From NCBI RefSeq assembly GCF_900115865.1, contig NZ_FOXY01000011.1:1-64000 (forward strand): a stretch of 64,000 bases of DNA. Direction: 5' to 3'. Position 1 is the stretch's first letter. Each line of letters opens with the position of its first letter. This stretch comes from Donghicola eburneus (GTDB lineage Bacteria > Pseudomonadota > Alphaproteobacteria > Rhodobacterales > Rhodobacteraceae). The translations under genes and the position numbers were made by a program. The notes under the pieces were generated by a model. The model was not told where the DNA came from. It saw only the letters and a program-made list of their open reading frames with translations, and ran no database searches. Below, piece by piece: positions 35,415 to 45,490 of the stretch.

Positions 35415-36416
35415 ATGTCCCATCCCTCAGAAAAATTTACGCTGGCAGTCGTTGTCCCAGTTTGGAACGATTTGGAGGGTCTTCGGCGTCTCTTGCCACA
35501 ACTCCTGTCGATTTCATCCATTGTGCAGGTGGTAGTTGTTGACGATGCATCTGATCCACCCTGCAATGCGGAAACTATCGAAATCGGTGATTTTTCAAGT
35601 GATGAGCGTTTGACGTGGCTTCGAAGTGATGAGCGGCTAGGCGCTGGTTACGCGAGAAACTTTGGCCTCGAGGTCGTCGACGCGAGCCACGTTCTGTATT
35701 TCGACTCCGATGATATAATATTGCCAGATTTCAATGAGTTGATCTCAGACATTGCCGACGCAGAGACGCCAAAATTCGATTTCTGCATGTTTCGCCATGT
35801 AGATAGCCGTCGCAGAGCGTTAGGAATCGAAGAGCCATTGGCCAGTGATCAATTTCATTGGAATATGATTGATGTGTCAAGCGAGGCTCGTTTTATCACT
35901 GCGACTGAAGCCGCCAGATTGTGTCGTGTTTCGGCCTATCCGTGGAATAAAATTTACAATACCGAGTTCTTGAGAAGCAATCATATCAAGTGCACGGAAA
36001 TCATGGTGCACAACGATGTTGAGTTGCATTGGACAAGCTTTTTGCGGGGTTCAAATGTTATGGCCTCGTCTCGTGTGTGCTGTGAACATTTTGTATCTCC
36101 CCAGGGCACGCGTCTGACTAATCGATCAGGTGAAGATAGACTGCAGGTGTTCGATGCGCTGATCAAAGTTCATAATGCCTTACTGTCTGCTCCGGAGCGC
36201 ATGGTAGCTTTCGCAGATGCAGCGTTGGAGTTTTATTTGAACTTATTTCAGTGGATCGATGGTTTGCTAGATGAAAAATTGCGGCAAACATTCATGTCGA
36301 GGGCGCGCGACTTTTTGCTTTCTAATATGACAGTAGCCTTTGTGACTCTTGCTGCTTCAAATGACCCTGATCTTGTGCGTCGGCTAAACGTCTTTCTCTC
36401 TAGGTCTATGACATGA
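35415..36416 (+). CDS. Family 2 glycosyltransferase
   Basis: 333 residues. GT2 fold at the N-terminus: FTLAVVVPVWNDLEGLRRLL, VVVVDDASDPP, RLGAGYARNFGLEVVD, and the nucleotide-sugar/metal motif YFDSDDIILPDF. AYPWNKIYNTEFLRSN and VHNDVELHWTSFLRG follow, as is usual for capsule-type GT2 enzymes. No membrane helices. Its stop overlaps the next GT2 gene by ATGA (36413-36416). Confidence 0.9.
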   Translation: MSHPSEKFTLAVVVPVWNDLEGLRRLLPQLLSISSIVQVVVVDDASDPPCNAETIEIGDFSSDERLTWLRSDERLGAGYARNFGLEVVDASHVLYFDSDDIILPDFNELISDIADAETPKFDFCMFRHVDSRRRALGIEEPLASDQFHWNMIDVSSEARFITATEAARLCRVSAYPWNKIYNTEFLRSNHIKCTEIMVHNDVELHWTSFLRGSNVMASSRVCCEHFVSPQGTRLTNRSGEDRLQVFDALIKVHNALLSAPERMVAFADAALEFYLNLFQWIDGLLDEKLRQTFMSRARDFLLSNMTVAFVTLAASNDPDLVRRLNVFLSRSMT

Positions 36417-37594
36417 AGACAACTTTCATTGTAACCACTTACAATGTACTCCCCTATCTTGAACGCTGCTTCAAATCATTGGCGGAGAGCGTGGAGGATG
36501 GCGATCGTGTGATCGTTGTTGACGATGGTTCTACTGATGGTAGTGCAGACCAGATAGAAGAGCTTTTGCAGCAAAGCGGGCTCGGGCCTGAGGTTTCGTC
36601 GAAAGTTATCCTATTGGGCACCAACACATTTGGCGGTGTTGGGGTGGCAGGCAATGTCGGTCTTTACGAGGCGCTGAGCGACCCGACTTGCGAAACTATT
36701 TTTTTTGTGGATGGCGACGACTGGATGGAGCCTAGCGGCTTTCTAGACTGCCGCAGGAAATTTGAGCGCGAACAACCCGACGTCCTTATAGGTGGGTATG
36801 TCGAGTATAACGAGTTGGAAGACTCTTTTCGGCAACCAGCTGATACAAAACTCTGGTCAGAGGTAAAAGAGTTCGCTCCAAACGATTATGGGGCTGCGCG
36901 GAATCACGCACTGCGCATGATTGCGGTTCCGTGGCGCAAATTCTACCGTGCTGATTTTCTCCGAGATACTGGATTACGCTTCCCAGAAGGCAACTTTTTT
37001 TTCGAGGATAACCCTTTTCATTGGCGTGTGTGCCTAAAGGCAGGAAGTGTTCTTTTCTGCGATGCAATTTTGTGCGCGCACCGGTTTAATCGACCAGGTC
37101 AAACCATGACCTCAACAGGGTATGAGTTATCTGCATTTTTTGCGCATTTTGAAACAATTCATGCAGATATCCGCGCAGTAAATCCCACTGGCGATCCCGA
37201 CTTGGAAGTCTTGGCCTTGGTTTGGCTGCTAAACAACATGTCATGGCATATTGAGCGTCTGCAGGTTGATGCACACTGGCCTTATGCCGCGCGTGCCGCT
37301 CAAACATTGGCAGTGCCAAATGATCACGTCTGGACTAAAGCATTAGAGACGCTTCCAAAATCTCAGATTGGACCTATGGCAACTGAACTTCGAAAGGGAA
37401 ATGTTTCGGGTGTCGTCGGGTCTTGGGCGCAGACTTCTTATGTGAGGGCATTGGAAACCCGCCTAGCTATTGTTGAAGAGCAGTTATCGGCAATCCAACC
37501 TGTAATTAAAGAAGCCGCTGAAAGTGTATCTTCGCTTTCAGAGATTAAAAAATTTGAAGCTCTTCAAGCGCTTTACTTTGCTAAGAGTGGGTAA
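36413..37594 (+). CDS. Family 2 glycosyltransferase with C-terminal helical tail
   Basis: 393 residues. GT2 motifs: TTFIVTTYNVLPYLERCFKS, VIVVDDGSTDGSADQIEELL, GGVGVAGNVGLYEAL, FFVDGDDWMEPSGF, AVPWRKFYRADFLRDTGLRF, FFEDNPFHWRV. The C-terminal 60 residues (YVRALETRLAIVEEQLSAIQ and onward) look like a short coiled coil. It is translationally coupled to the upstream GT2 gene. Two bases separate its stop from the stop of the convergent sulfotransferase gene. Confidence 0.9.
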   Translation: MKTTFIVTTYNVLPYLERCFKSLAESVEDGDRVIVVDDGSTDGSADQIEELLQQSGLGPEVSSKVILLGTNTFGGVGVAGNVGLYEALSDPTCETIFFVDGDDWMEPSGFLDCRRKFEREQPDVLIGGYVEYNELEDSFRQPADTKLWSEVKEFAPNDYGAARNHALRMIAVPWRKFYRADFLRDTGLRFPEGNFFFEDNPFHWRVCLKAGSVLFCDAILCAHRFNRPGQTMTSTGYELSAFFAHFETIHADIRAVNPTGDPDLEVLALVWLLNNMSWHIERLQVDAHWPYAARAAQTLAVPNDHVWTKALETLPKSQIGPMATELRKGNVSGVVGSWAQTSYVRALETRLAIVEEQLSAIQPVIKEAAESVSSLSEIKKFEALQALYFAKSG

Positions 37595-37596
37595 GT

Positions 37597-38490
37597 TTAT
37601 CCGAAATCTAAAATCCGAAGTTTGTTTTCGAGTTTGACCGCTCGCTCATGTAATATTGAGAGGTCCCGCAAATACTGATCGTTGAGAAGTTTCGTCTCTG
37701 ACGGCGTCCACGGCGAAAAGCCCGGTCGCCTCGAGTTTTTTGGTAGCGCCTTGACCGCCGATCGGACATCTGCTCTGGAAATTTTTCTGAACTTTGAGGT
37801 CTCATGTAGCCAATCTACGGCTTCTTGCGAAAATCCAAGGCGCTCAGGGTTCTTCAAAAGTTTAAATGGACTATGCCTAATCCCAGTCACTTCGCTCAAT
37901 AATAGTCTCTCACGGCCTTGGAGACCTTCTGCCTGATACAGAAGCATCTCACTATCGGGAAAAGCTTCTCTCAGTCTATTAATGAGTGGTAGCCAGCTCA
38001 TTTCAGAAAGGCCTAAAGAGCAGAAGCGCTCGAAGGTCTTAAAAGGCGTCGATTTGAGCGACTCACAATAAAGGGACGGTATCATCCCTGTAAAGTTTCG
38101 GAGGCCGAGTACGATCCGTGGCTGCGTCATTTTGAAGTGGTTTGCAATGATCAGGGCTCTTTCAGCACCGTCTGGGTATAGGCCGCGTGGTGTAACCGCA
38201 TGCTGTACTAGAGACAAAATGTTCTCATCAAAGATCAGTCTCCATTTCGCTGTGTCTGGCATGCTAATAGGTGCCGGCTCTGAAGTATGGTTGTCGTACA
38301 GAAGGGGGCGCGTCCAAGAAGCTCTGAATTCTTCAAGCCCTACATAGTGTATTTTTGCCGAACTCAATGTGTCTGCTGACAGATCCAGTGATTTCTGCAG
38401 GAAAGTTGTTCCAGTTTTGTGCAACCCAAGCCAAAGGACGTCGTGAGTATGGCTTTTAGTCTTAGTTTGAAAGAGGCTATTGAAAAGCAT
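37597..38490 (-). CDS. Sulfotransferase-like protein
   Basis: 297 residues. PAPS-loop motif VLWLGLHKTGTTFLQKSLDL at residues 18-37, then PRIVLGLRNFTGMIPSLYCE (the LR-x(n)-S 3'-phosphate motif) and later helices typical of bacterial carbohydrate sulfotransferases. No membrane segment. Substrate unknown; context is polysaccharide synthesis. AT-rich codon use, like 33-37.6 kb. Confidence 0.75.
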   Translation of the reverse strand: MLFNSLFQTKTKSHTHDVLWLGLHKTGTTFLQKSLDLSADTLSSAKIHYVGLEEFRASWTRPLLYDNHTSEPAPISMPDTAKWRLIFDENILSLVQHAVTPRGLYPDGAERALIIANHFKMTQPRIVLGLRNFTGMIPSLYCESLKSTPFKTFERFCSLGLSEMSWLPLINRLREAFPDSEMLLYQAEGLQGRERLLLSEVTGIRHSPFKLLKNPERLGFSQEAVDWLHETSKFRKISRADVRSAVKALPKNSRRPGFSPWTPSETKLLNDQYLRDLSILHERAVKLENKLRILDFG

Positions 38491-38739
38491 GTGTCTTCAT
38501 AGCTCCAGTATTGCTGCGTGGCCGCGTATATTTACAAAAGAGCGTGGTGACCTTCGCATTCACTAAAGAAGACGTGCCAGCATCCTTTTGAGGTATCAGG
38601 GCCATCCTAGTTGCGAATAGACAGCGCGCGCTGGTGAAATTGATAGCCCATCCTTGCTCGCCTCGAAATGCCTTCGTTCAGGTTGCCAAGTTTGATTAAA
38701 TGCGGTTCGTCCACATTCAACCAAGCTAGTTCGGTCAGC

Positions 38740-39942
<1,203 letters not shown>

Positions 39943-40138
39943 TTAAATCCGATCTCCGTCATTGAGACAACCTCAAACGCATTTCTGCGAAGCGGGGGCT
40001 GCTTGAGCGAGGCAAACAGGTGGTTAATCGCCGATCTTTAACAGACAGAGTAGGAGCGTGAGAAGGTGGCTCTTTTAATTTATTCGCGACCTCGTAAGGT
40101 CTCTCTGGTGTATGCGTCTGAACTTACTGGAGAATGGA

Positions 40139-41176
40139 ATGACCAAGGTTGTCTTACATGTTGGCATGCCGAAGTGTGCTTCCAGTTCGATACAGGCCCA
40201 CTTTGCTGATCACTATCAGACCTATTGTGGCCAAGGTTTACTGTATCCGAAAACGGGGAGAGAAACGAAGGGGTACCGAAGCCACCGACCGCTTCATCAT
40301 GCAAGTGCCGAAGAGTACCCAGAGCTGCTTAAGCAGATTGCGGATGAAGCTCGAGAGCAGCGCTGCCGAAACATCCTTCTGTCCTCCGAAGAGTTAGCGA
40401 ATTCGCGCATACAGAAGAGCGACACACAAGCTCTCATTCGTAGTTTGCAAAATCTATTTGGCTCCGAAAATGTAGAGATATTGTTCCTGATCAGGGATCA
40501 TTTATCATTCATTCGATCCAGTTTTGCTCAGTACCTGAAGGGTGGTTTGTTTCGTGTCTCTGACGCGGATTTTTTCGCCAGAGATGTCCCATCGATCCGG
40601 ACCTATGCTGACTGCTTCTTCGAAAAAAACCAATTTGAAGTCTTTAGTTTCAGTGCGTTCTTCCAACAATTTCAAACGATTGCAAATGGTGCGCGGATCA
40701 ACCTGATGTCGATTAAGGAACCCAATATGGGGCCGTTGCTCAAACGAGTCTGTGAACTCTTTGATGCACCGTTTGTAGGCGAAGATACCCGCCAGAACGA
40801 ACGCTTTTCGCAACATCAACTCTTTTGCTTGCTGCATGCGCGGAAGAAATATGGCCGTGAAAAGACCAAGGCGAAGCGGCGCTTCTTGGCCAAGGGCATG
40901 ATCGCTGACCCAGAGTTTCACTCCTCGCTATTCGACGTGGACGCGTCATTGGCTGAGCGTCTCACGCAGACAGCGATACAGGACCTGAACTACTTCAAGC
41001 CTTTCTCCGATGTTTATATTGCGACGGCATTCTCAGCTGATGCTAAGCCTACATGTGAACAAGACAGTATCGAAGTACCAGAAAATCTGCTTCGGTTCAT
41101 AGACCGGATCATGGAAATCGAAGACCTTAAGATGCCTCGCGCAAAGCGTGTCGGAAAGCGGTTTATGTCGGTCTAA
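40139..41176 (+). CDS. Sulfotransferase-like protein
   Basis: About 345 residues from the ATG at 40139 (CTGGAGAATGGA upstream; ATG-like starts further up are weaker). PAPS-loop motif VVLHVGMPKCASSSIQAHFA is at the very N-terminus, followed by ILLSSEELANSR and VEILFLIRDHLSFIRSSFAQ, the Arg/Ser 3'-phosphate motif. The C-terminus is basic (PRAKRVGKRFMSV). Fourth sulfotransferase-type gene of the island. Divergent from glf; convergent with the very large gene at 41221-44946. Confidence 0.75.
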   Translation: MTKVVLHVGMPKCASSSIQAHFADHYQTYCGQGLLYPKTGRETKGYRSHRPLHHASAEEYPELLKQIADEAREQRCRNILLSSEELANSRIQKSDTQALIRSLQNLFGSENVEILFLIRDHLSFIRSSFAQYLKGGLFRVSDADFFARDVPSIRTYADCFFEKNQFEVFSFSAFFQQFQTIANGARINLMSIKEPNMGPLLKRVCELFDAPFVGEDTRQNERFSQHQLFCLLHARKKYGREKTKAKRRFLAKGMIADPEFHSSLFDVDASLAERLTQTAIQDLNYFKPFSDVYIATAFSADAKPTCEQDSIEVPENLLRFIDRIMEIEDLKMPRAKRVGKRFMSV

Positions 41177-41220
41177 AGGCACAATACAGGTCCCACTTTC
41201 GTGCTGGCTCATTAAACGGG

Positions 41221-44200
41221 CTAGCGTCGCCCGCCAATAATGTTCACCCAACGATTGGCCCTAGGGTTTCCGGTAAAGGCCTGCGAGACAATCATGCCGT
41301 CCGGTGCGCGGAGCAGCAGACATTCGCCTTCGTTGTTGAGGATGGCGCGGGGGGGACCGGAGGTGTTGCTGAGCCAGTTATGTGTGATCTCTGGGCCGGA
41401 TGCGCCTACCGTGACCGTGACGGAGGTCCCGGCGCGTAATTTTTCGCGTTCTGCAAAGGTGTAGGTGTGGCCATATGCGTCGGACAGAGTGTGGCCCTGC
41501 AGCTCAATGGTAAGGTCTTCGGTCGTATTCTCGATGACCACGGTTTCGCGATCAATGGGATCGGTGCGTACAGCATCGCGGTGATCATTGCCTTGGGTGT
41601 TAATGACGGAACTCTCGCGGTCGATCTGAATGCCGTCAGAGGGCGGAACTTCTGAGTTGGGCGCTGACCAGAAGATGACGTGCCGCACAATGGCAGGGGA
41701 GTCTGCGCGCGCTGTTGAAAAGGTAAGGAGCAGGTCGTTTTGACCTGTCTTCAGCAGGTCGCTCGACAAATAACCGCTTAGATAGGGGCCGTTCTGGCGT
41801 AACCGGCTGGCATCAAGCTCTTTGCCGTTCAGAAACAGACGCATGTCCACGAGTGGATTTGGAAGAGTGTTAAAGTCCCCGCGCTGTGCCTTGAGAATGG
41901 CCGATTGGCGGATCAGCCCCACGTTGGTCGGGTCTTGGCCGATCAGGGCGTCGAAGGGGATGCGTTTGTCTGTATTCAGATGCGCGGGATCAAGTTCGCC
42001 CATGTCGATCTCGACATAGACCCAATCGCCAAAGATTGGCAGGCGCGCTTGGTCTGGGTCGACGGATGTCGGGCTGGTGAAACGGATGCCTTGCGCCGCA
42101 CGGGTAATGCCCTGTAGGTCGCGCTGACGCTCTAGCCGGTTCAGCGCTTTGCTGTGCACATCGATTAATTCTTTTGCACGACTGTGCCGATTGTTCGCGC
42201 TCTCGCGTGCCATCTCAGAGCGCTGGATACGTTCGATCCGTGCTCTTAAGGCGTCTTTCGTGGCTTTCGCCAAATCAAGGGGGCCAAATATCCCATTCGC
42301 AACATCGGTATGGATGGGGATATTCCGAAGAACATCGAGATCATCGTCGGACAGGATGGCAGCGCGGATGGCTGCAAAGTTCGTGGCCTCCGCCGTCCGG
42401 CCGATGGTCAAGATTTCTACTTGTAATGCTGCCAGCGCCGGGGGCAGGCCGCTGCCATTGGGCAGTTTGAGCCGTTCTTTGGCCCGTTCCTTGATGCTTT
42501 CCAGCGCTTTGCGGGCCTTCTCCTCGTCCGTTGTGCCAAACAGTTGGTCCCACAGGTTTCCTAGAAATGCGATGAGATCATCTAGGTCGTCAACCTTGAG
42601 GCGGGCTTCGATTTCGTCAATGAGCGCGGTGACATAGGCATCAAGTTCGGCGACCAGCGCCTCCATCGCGGCTCTGATCTCCTCTGCCGCGGCTTCTAGT
42701 TTTGCAGCATTATCGGCCAGCGCCCTTTTGGCGTCTTCCAGAGCGGCCTCTACCCGTGCGGCGGCGGCATCAAGAACCTCTTGCACGCCTTCCAGCGCGG
42801 CCTCGATCGCGGTCGAGACGATGATCCGAGTGACATCCTGTACAAGCGCGGCGACCAGCGGGGGCATATCCTGCGCGATCAGGCGGAATTGGGCGGTGCC
42901 GATCTCTCTTTGCACTCTGATCAGCTTGTCAGCAGCATGCCGGTTGATTTGGGGCAGGAAGCTGCATTCCCGCAGTCCGAGCAGTTCCCTGTCCAGCTCT
43001 TCGCGGGGCTTCAGCCGATAGTCCAATGTCTCGCCTTCGGCACCTGTGATCAGCGCCACGATCCCCTCGGCGACGTCGTCGAGCCGCTGCTCGGACCAAG
43101 TCGTCGGGCCAAAAGCGCGGCGCCCCGCACCAAAGGCCGCGATGGCAAAGGTCTCTAGTACCTCGGTCAACTCGGCCTCTGCCCCTCGACCTGTCAGGTC
43201 GACGGGCAAGGCATTCGACAGGCCTTGTAGGGTTAGGGTGGCCATGCGGCGGATCAGGTCGCTTTCGCCGGTTTCGATCCGGTCGATCATGCGGTCCATC
43301 TGCGCGGCAAACCCGCGCGCGGCGCGGTTTGTGACTGATGCCCCCAGCAATGCCACTTGCCGCAGGAAAATGCGCGATAGGATTTGCTGCGCGTGCTCGG
43401 CGAGGGTTTGCAGTTCTTCTTTGAGGTTCGGTCCCTGCGCATTCACCAAGCCGGGCAGAATAACGCGGCGCCCTGCAACCACCATTTCCATGATGGCGTC
43501 GGCGAGTTCGGGCGGTATATCACCGTTGGTAACGGCTTGGCTGGTGGCGACCTCTAGCTCTGGCTCCACTTCGTTCTCGAGCAGGAGGGCAAGCACAGCG
43601 ACGGCCAGACCTGCCAGTTGCTTCTTGGCATCCGCGTCGGCATCGGGGGCAATCATGAGGAATAAGTCCGCAGGACTGATGCCCTGATCTGCCGCCGTTT
43701 TCAGAATGGCGATGAGGGTATCACCGGCGGGCAGGGGGCGAAGCAGGTCCTCTAGGTCGCGTTGCACCTCTGGACCGGCGAGCAAGAGCGCGGCATCCGC
43801 GCGGGACCCGAGGTGATCGCCAGAGACATTCACGTCGTGCAGCGCAGTCCGCACATGCAAGGGCATCGCGTTATCAAAATAGGCCGCTTCGGGCTCGATC
43901 ATCTTCCACAAGGCATGCGCGTGGACGCTCATTCTGGTCAGGCCCGGAGCTTGGGGCAGATCCTCTTCTGTGGCAAATTCCGTGATCTGGGCCAGTATCC
44001 GCAGGGCATCTTCGGCGTCTGTCGCAGCTAGGGCCGAGGTGCTCAGATTCTGGAACCTTGCAAGAGCGGCTGGATCGGTCGCGTTTTGCAGTTCGGAGGC
44101 TACGTCGCTTAGTGCCTTGCGCAGCGCGATATCATAGCCTGCGACGGCGCTATCCCATGACATCTCAAACAGCAGCGCGCGCAGACTGTCCGTCATTGCA

Positions 44201-44946
44201 TCGACGGAGCTAATGTCGTCGTCCATTGTATCAATCACCACATCGGTGATCATCTTGATGCCGGCGCGGACAAGCGGGTGGGGGGTGTCGCCGAGCAATT
44301 CGTCCAGAATGTCGGTCCGGATATCGCGGAAATAGTCCGGCAGGCTCGCAATGCGCCCCAGCAGCGTGAAGTCACAACTGGTCCCATAGAGGAAGCCTGC
44401 GCCACCGCTGACACTGATGTCGAAGCCCGCTGGCGGACGTCCTCTGCCGCCCATTTGCATCCGGCAGACCAGAGTGCCATGGGCGGCGGCTGCGATTTCC
44501 GCAGTCGCTTGGATGCCAGCGCGCAGGACCATCTGCTCCAAGAGCCGGTCAAGCAGGCGTCGTTCCAACGGCAAGGGGCGGCTATCATCCAGCAACTCGC
44601 CCAAGCGGACATCGAGCGATAGCGAGGCACGCACATAAGCGCGGGCCTCGGCGGCAAACATGGCAGTCAGGCCAAAGGTGTCGGTCAGGTCACCAGAGAT
44701 TTGCGCGACCAGCTCGGCGCGGACCTTTGCGCCAGCCTCTAGGGTTACGATCGCTTCCAGAAAGCGGGCGATCTCTGCGCCAGCGCTCGCATTTCCGTTG
44801 GCCTCGGCGGCCAGAGACAGGCGAATGCCGTGGCAGAACTCGGCGCCGATCTGCAGTCCTGCATCGTATCCAACCCGTGCGAACGCCCGATCCCCATGAG
44901 GACCGGCAGAGCCATCTGCGGATAGGTCAATCAAATCTCCGGCCAT
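41221..44946 (-). CDS. Very large helical protein with C-terminal lamin-tail-like domain
   Basis: 1241 residues with a strong ribosome-binding site (CAGGAGGA). No signal peptide or membrane helix. About residues 1-690 are Ala/Leu/Asp/Glu-rich and helical. Residues around 690-800 form amphipathic, apolipoprotein- or coiled-coil-like helices (EVLDAAAARVEAALEDAKRA and neighbours). About 965-1100 look beta-rich (FGDWVYVEIDMG, MRLFLNGKELDASRLRQNGP, GQNDLLLTFS). About 1135-1235 match the lamin-tail (LTD) pattern: VVIENTTEDLTIELQGHTLS, AYGHTYTFAEREKLRAGTSV, ILNNEGECLLLRAPDGMIVS. I know of no named family for the whole. It is at the boundary between polysaccharide genes and an RTX gene. The reading frame is intact and its codon use is GC-rich. 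Confidence 0.8.
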   Translation of the reverse strand: MAGDLIDLSADGSAGPHGDRAFARVGYDAGLQIGAEFCHGIRLSLAAEANGNASAGAEIARFLEAIVTLEAGAKVRAELVAQISGDLTDTFGLTAMFAAEARAYVRASLSLDVRLGELLDDSRPLPLERRLLDRLLEQMVLRAGIQATAEIAAAAHGTLVCRMQMGGRGRPPAGFDISVSGGAGFLYGTSCDFTLLGRIASLPDYFRDIRTDILDELLGDTPHPLVRAGIKMITDVVIDTMDDDISSVDAMTDSLRALLFEMSWDSAVAGYDIALRKALSDVASELQNATDPAALARFQNLSTSALAATDAEDALRILAQITEFATEEDLPQAPGLTRMSVHAHALWKMIEPEAAYFDNAMPLHVRTALHDVNVSGDHLGSRADAALLLAGPEVQRDLEDLLRPLPAGDTLIAILKTAADQGISPADLFLMIAPDADADAKKQLAGLAVAVLALLLENEVEPELEVATSQAVTNGDIPPELADAIMEMVVAGRRVILPGLVNAQGPNLKEELQTLAEHAQQILSRIFLRQVALLGASVTNRAARGFAAQMDRMIDRIETGESDLIRRMATLTLQGLSNALPVDLTGRGAEAELTEVLETFAIAAFGAGRRAFGPTTWSEQRLDDVAEGIVALITGAEGETLDYRLKPREELDRELLGLRECSFLPQINRHAADKLIRVQREIGTAQFRLIAQDMPPLVAALVQDVTRIIVSTAIEAALEGVQEVLDAAAARVEAALEDAKRALADNAAKLEAAAEEIRAAMEALVAELDAYVTALIDEIEARLKVDDLDDLIAFLGNLWDQLFGTTDEEKARKALESIKERAKERLKLPNGSGLPPALAALQVEILTIGRTAEATNFAAIRAAILSDDDLDVLRNIPIHTDVANGIFGPLDLAKATKDALRARIERIQRSEMARESANNRHSRAKELIDVHSKALNRLERQRDLQGITRAAQGIRFTSPTSVDPDQARLPIFGDWVYVEIDMGELDPAHLNTDKRIPFDALIGQDPTNVGLIRQSAILKAQRGDFNTLPNPLVDMRLFLNGKELDASRLRQNGPYLSGYLSSDLLKTGQNDLLLTFSTARADSPAIVRHVIFWSAPNSEVPPSDGIQIDRESSVINTQGNDHRDAVRTDPIDRETVVIENTTEDLTIELQGHTLSDAYGHTYTFAEREKLRAGTSVTVTVGASGPEITHNWLSNTSGPPRAILNNEGECLLLRAPDGMIVSQAFTGNPRANRWVNIIGGRR

Positions 44947-45086
44947 GTCGGTCCTCCTGAAAAACTCTCAAATGAGTATAGTTTCTGAGGGCAACTTCGG
45001 GTCTAGTCAGGTTTCCCTGTACAACTTTTGATTTACTTGCGGCTGTATGTGCCGCTTAGGTCCAATTGTTTGGCTTCAGCCGATAA

Positions 45087-45389
45087 TCGAGTTTCGCGCC
45101 GATTCAGCTCTGTGTGCTGGTCGTGCCACGTGGCCGGGTCGTTGTACTGGGGCTGTGTACCGCACCTGACCACATGGACAGCTTTCGCGACATTTCCAAA
45201 GAGGTCGAGATCGTGATTTCGGTGTTCTTTTCGATGCCGGAATTCGAGATGGCAATCAGGGCGCTGGATGCGGGCACCTACGCGCCGCAGCATCTAGTTT
45301 CGGACACAGTGAGCTTGGACGAGATGCCCAAAGCGTTCGAAGCCCTCCGCCAGAGGACGACGCAATGCAAGGTGCTGTTCGCGCCTTAG
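45087..45389 (+). pseudogene. C-terminal fragment of a zinc-type alcohol dehydrogenase
   Basis: About 100 codons, open from 45087 and stopping at 45389, read VVPRGRVVVLGLCTAPD, VEIVISVFFSMPEFEMAIRA, and end DEMPKAFEALRQRTTQCKVL followed by FAP. This is the ending of medium-chain Zn-dependent alcohol/threonine dehydrogenases (last part of the Rossmann fold and the return to the catalytic domain). The roughly 250 preceding residues, including zinc ligands and GxGxxG, are absent. A stop codon (45084) closes the frame just upstream. It is a deletion remnant, unlikely to be functional. Confidence 0.75.
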
Positions 45390-45414
45390 AGTGCGCGGTT
45401 AACACGATTGCCTT

Positions 45415-45447
45415 GAAGAAAGGCGCGCCGTCCTTTGGCGCGTCTTC
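45415..45447. terminator. Hairpin between converging gene ends
   Basis: The arms GAAGA and CGCGCC pair with GGCGCG and TCTTC, with a small internal bulge. It lies between the dehydrogenase fragment and the RTX gene stop and could terminate either strand. Confidence 0.4.
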
Positions 45448-45490
45448 CACAAGAGCTGGTGGTCGCACGTAGGACTGCGCGGGTTGTTGG

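Noticed and set aside
41221-44946. Phage tail tape-measure or tailocin protein
   Set aside because: Large and helical, but no other phage structural, lysis or integrase gene lies nearby, and the C-terminus is lamin-tail-like.
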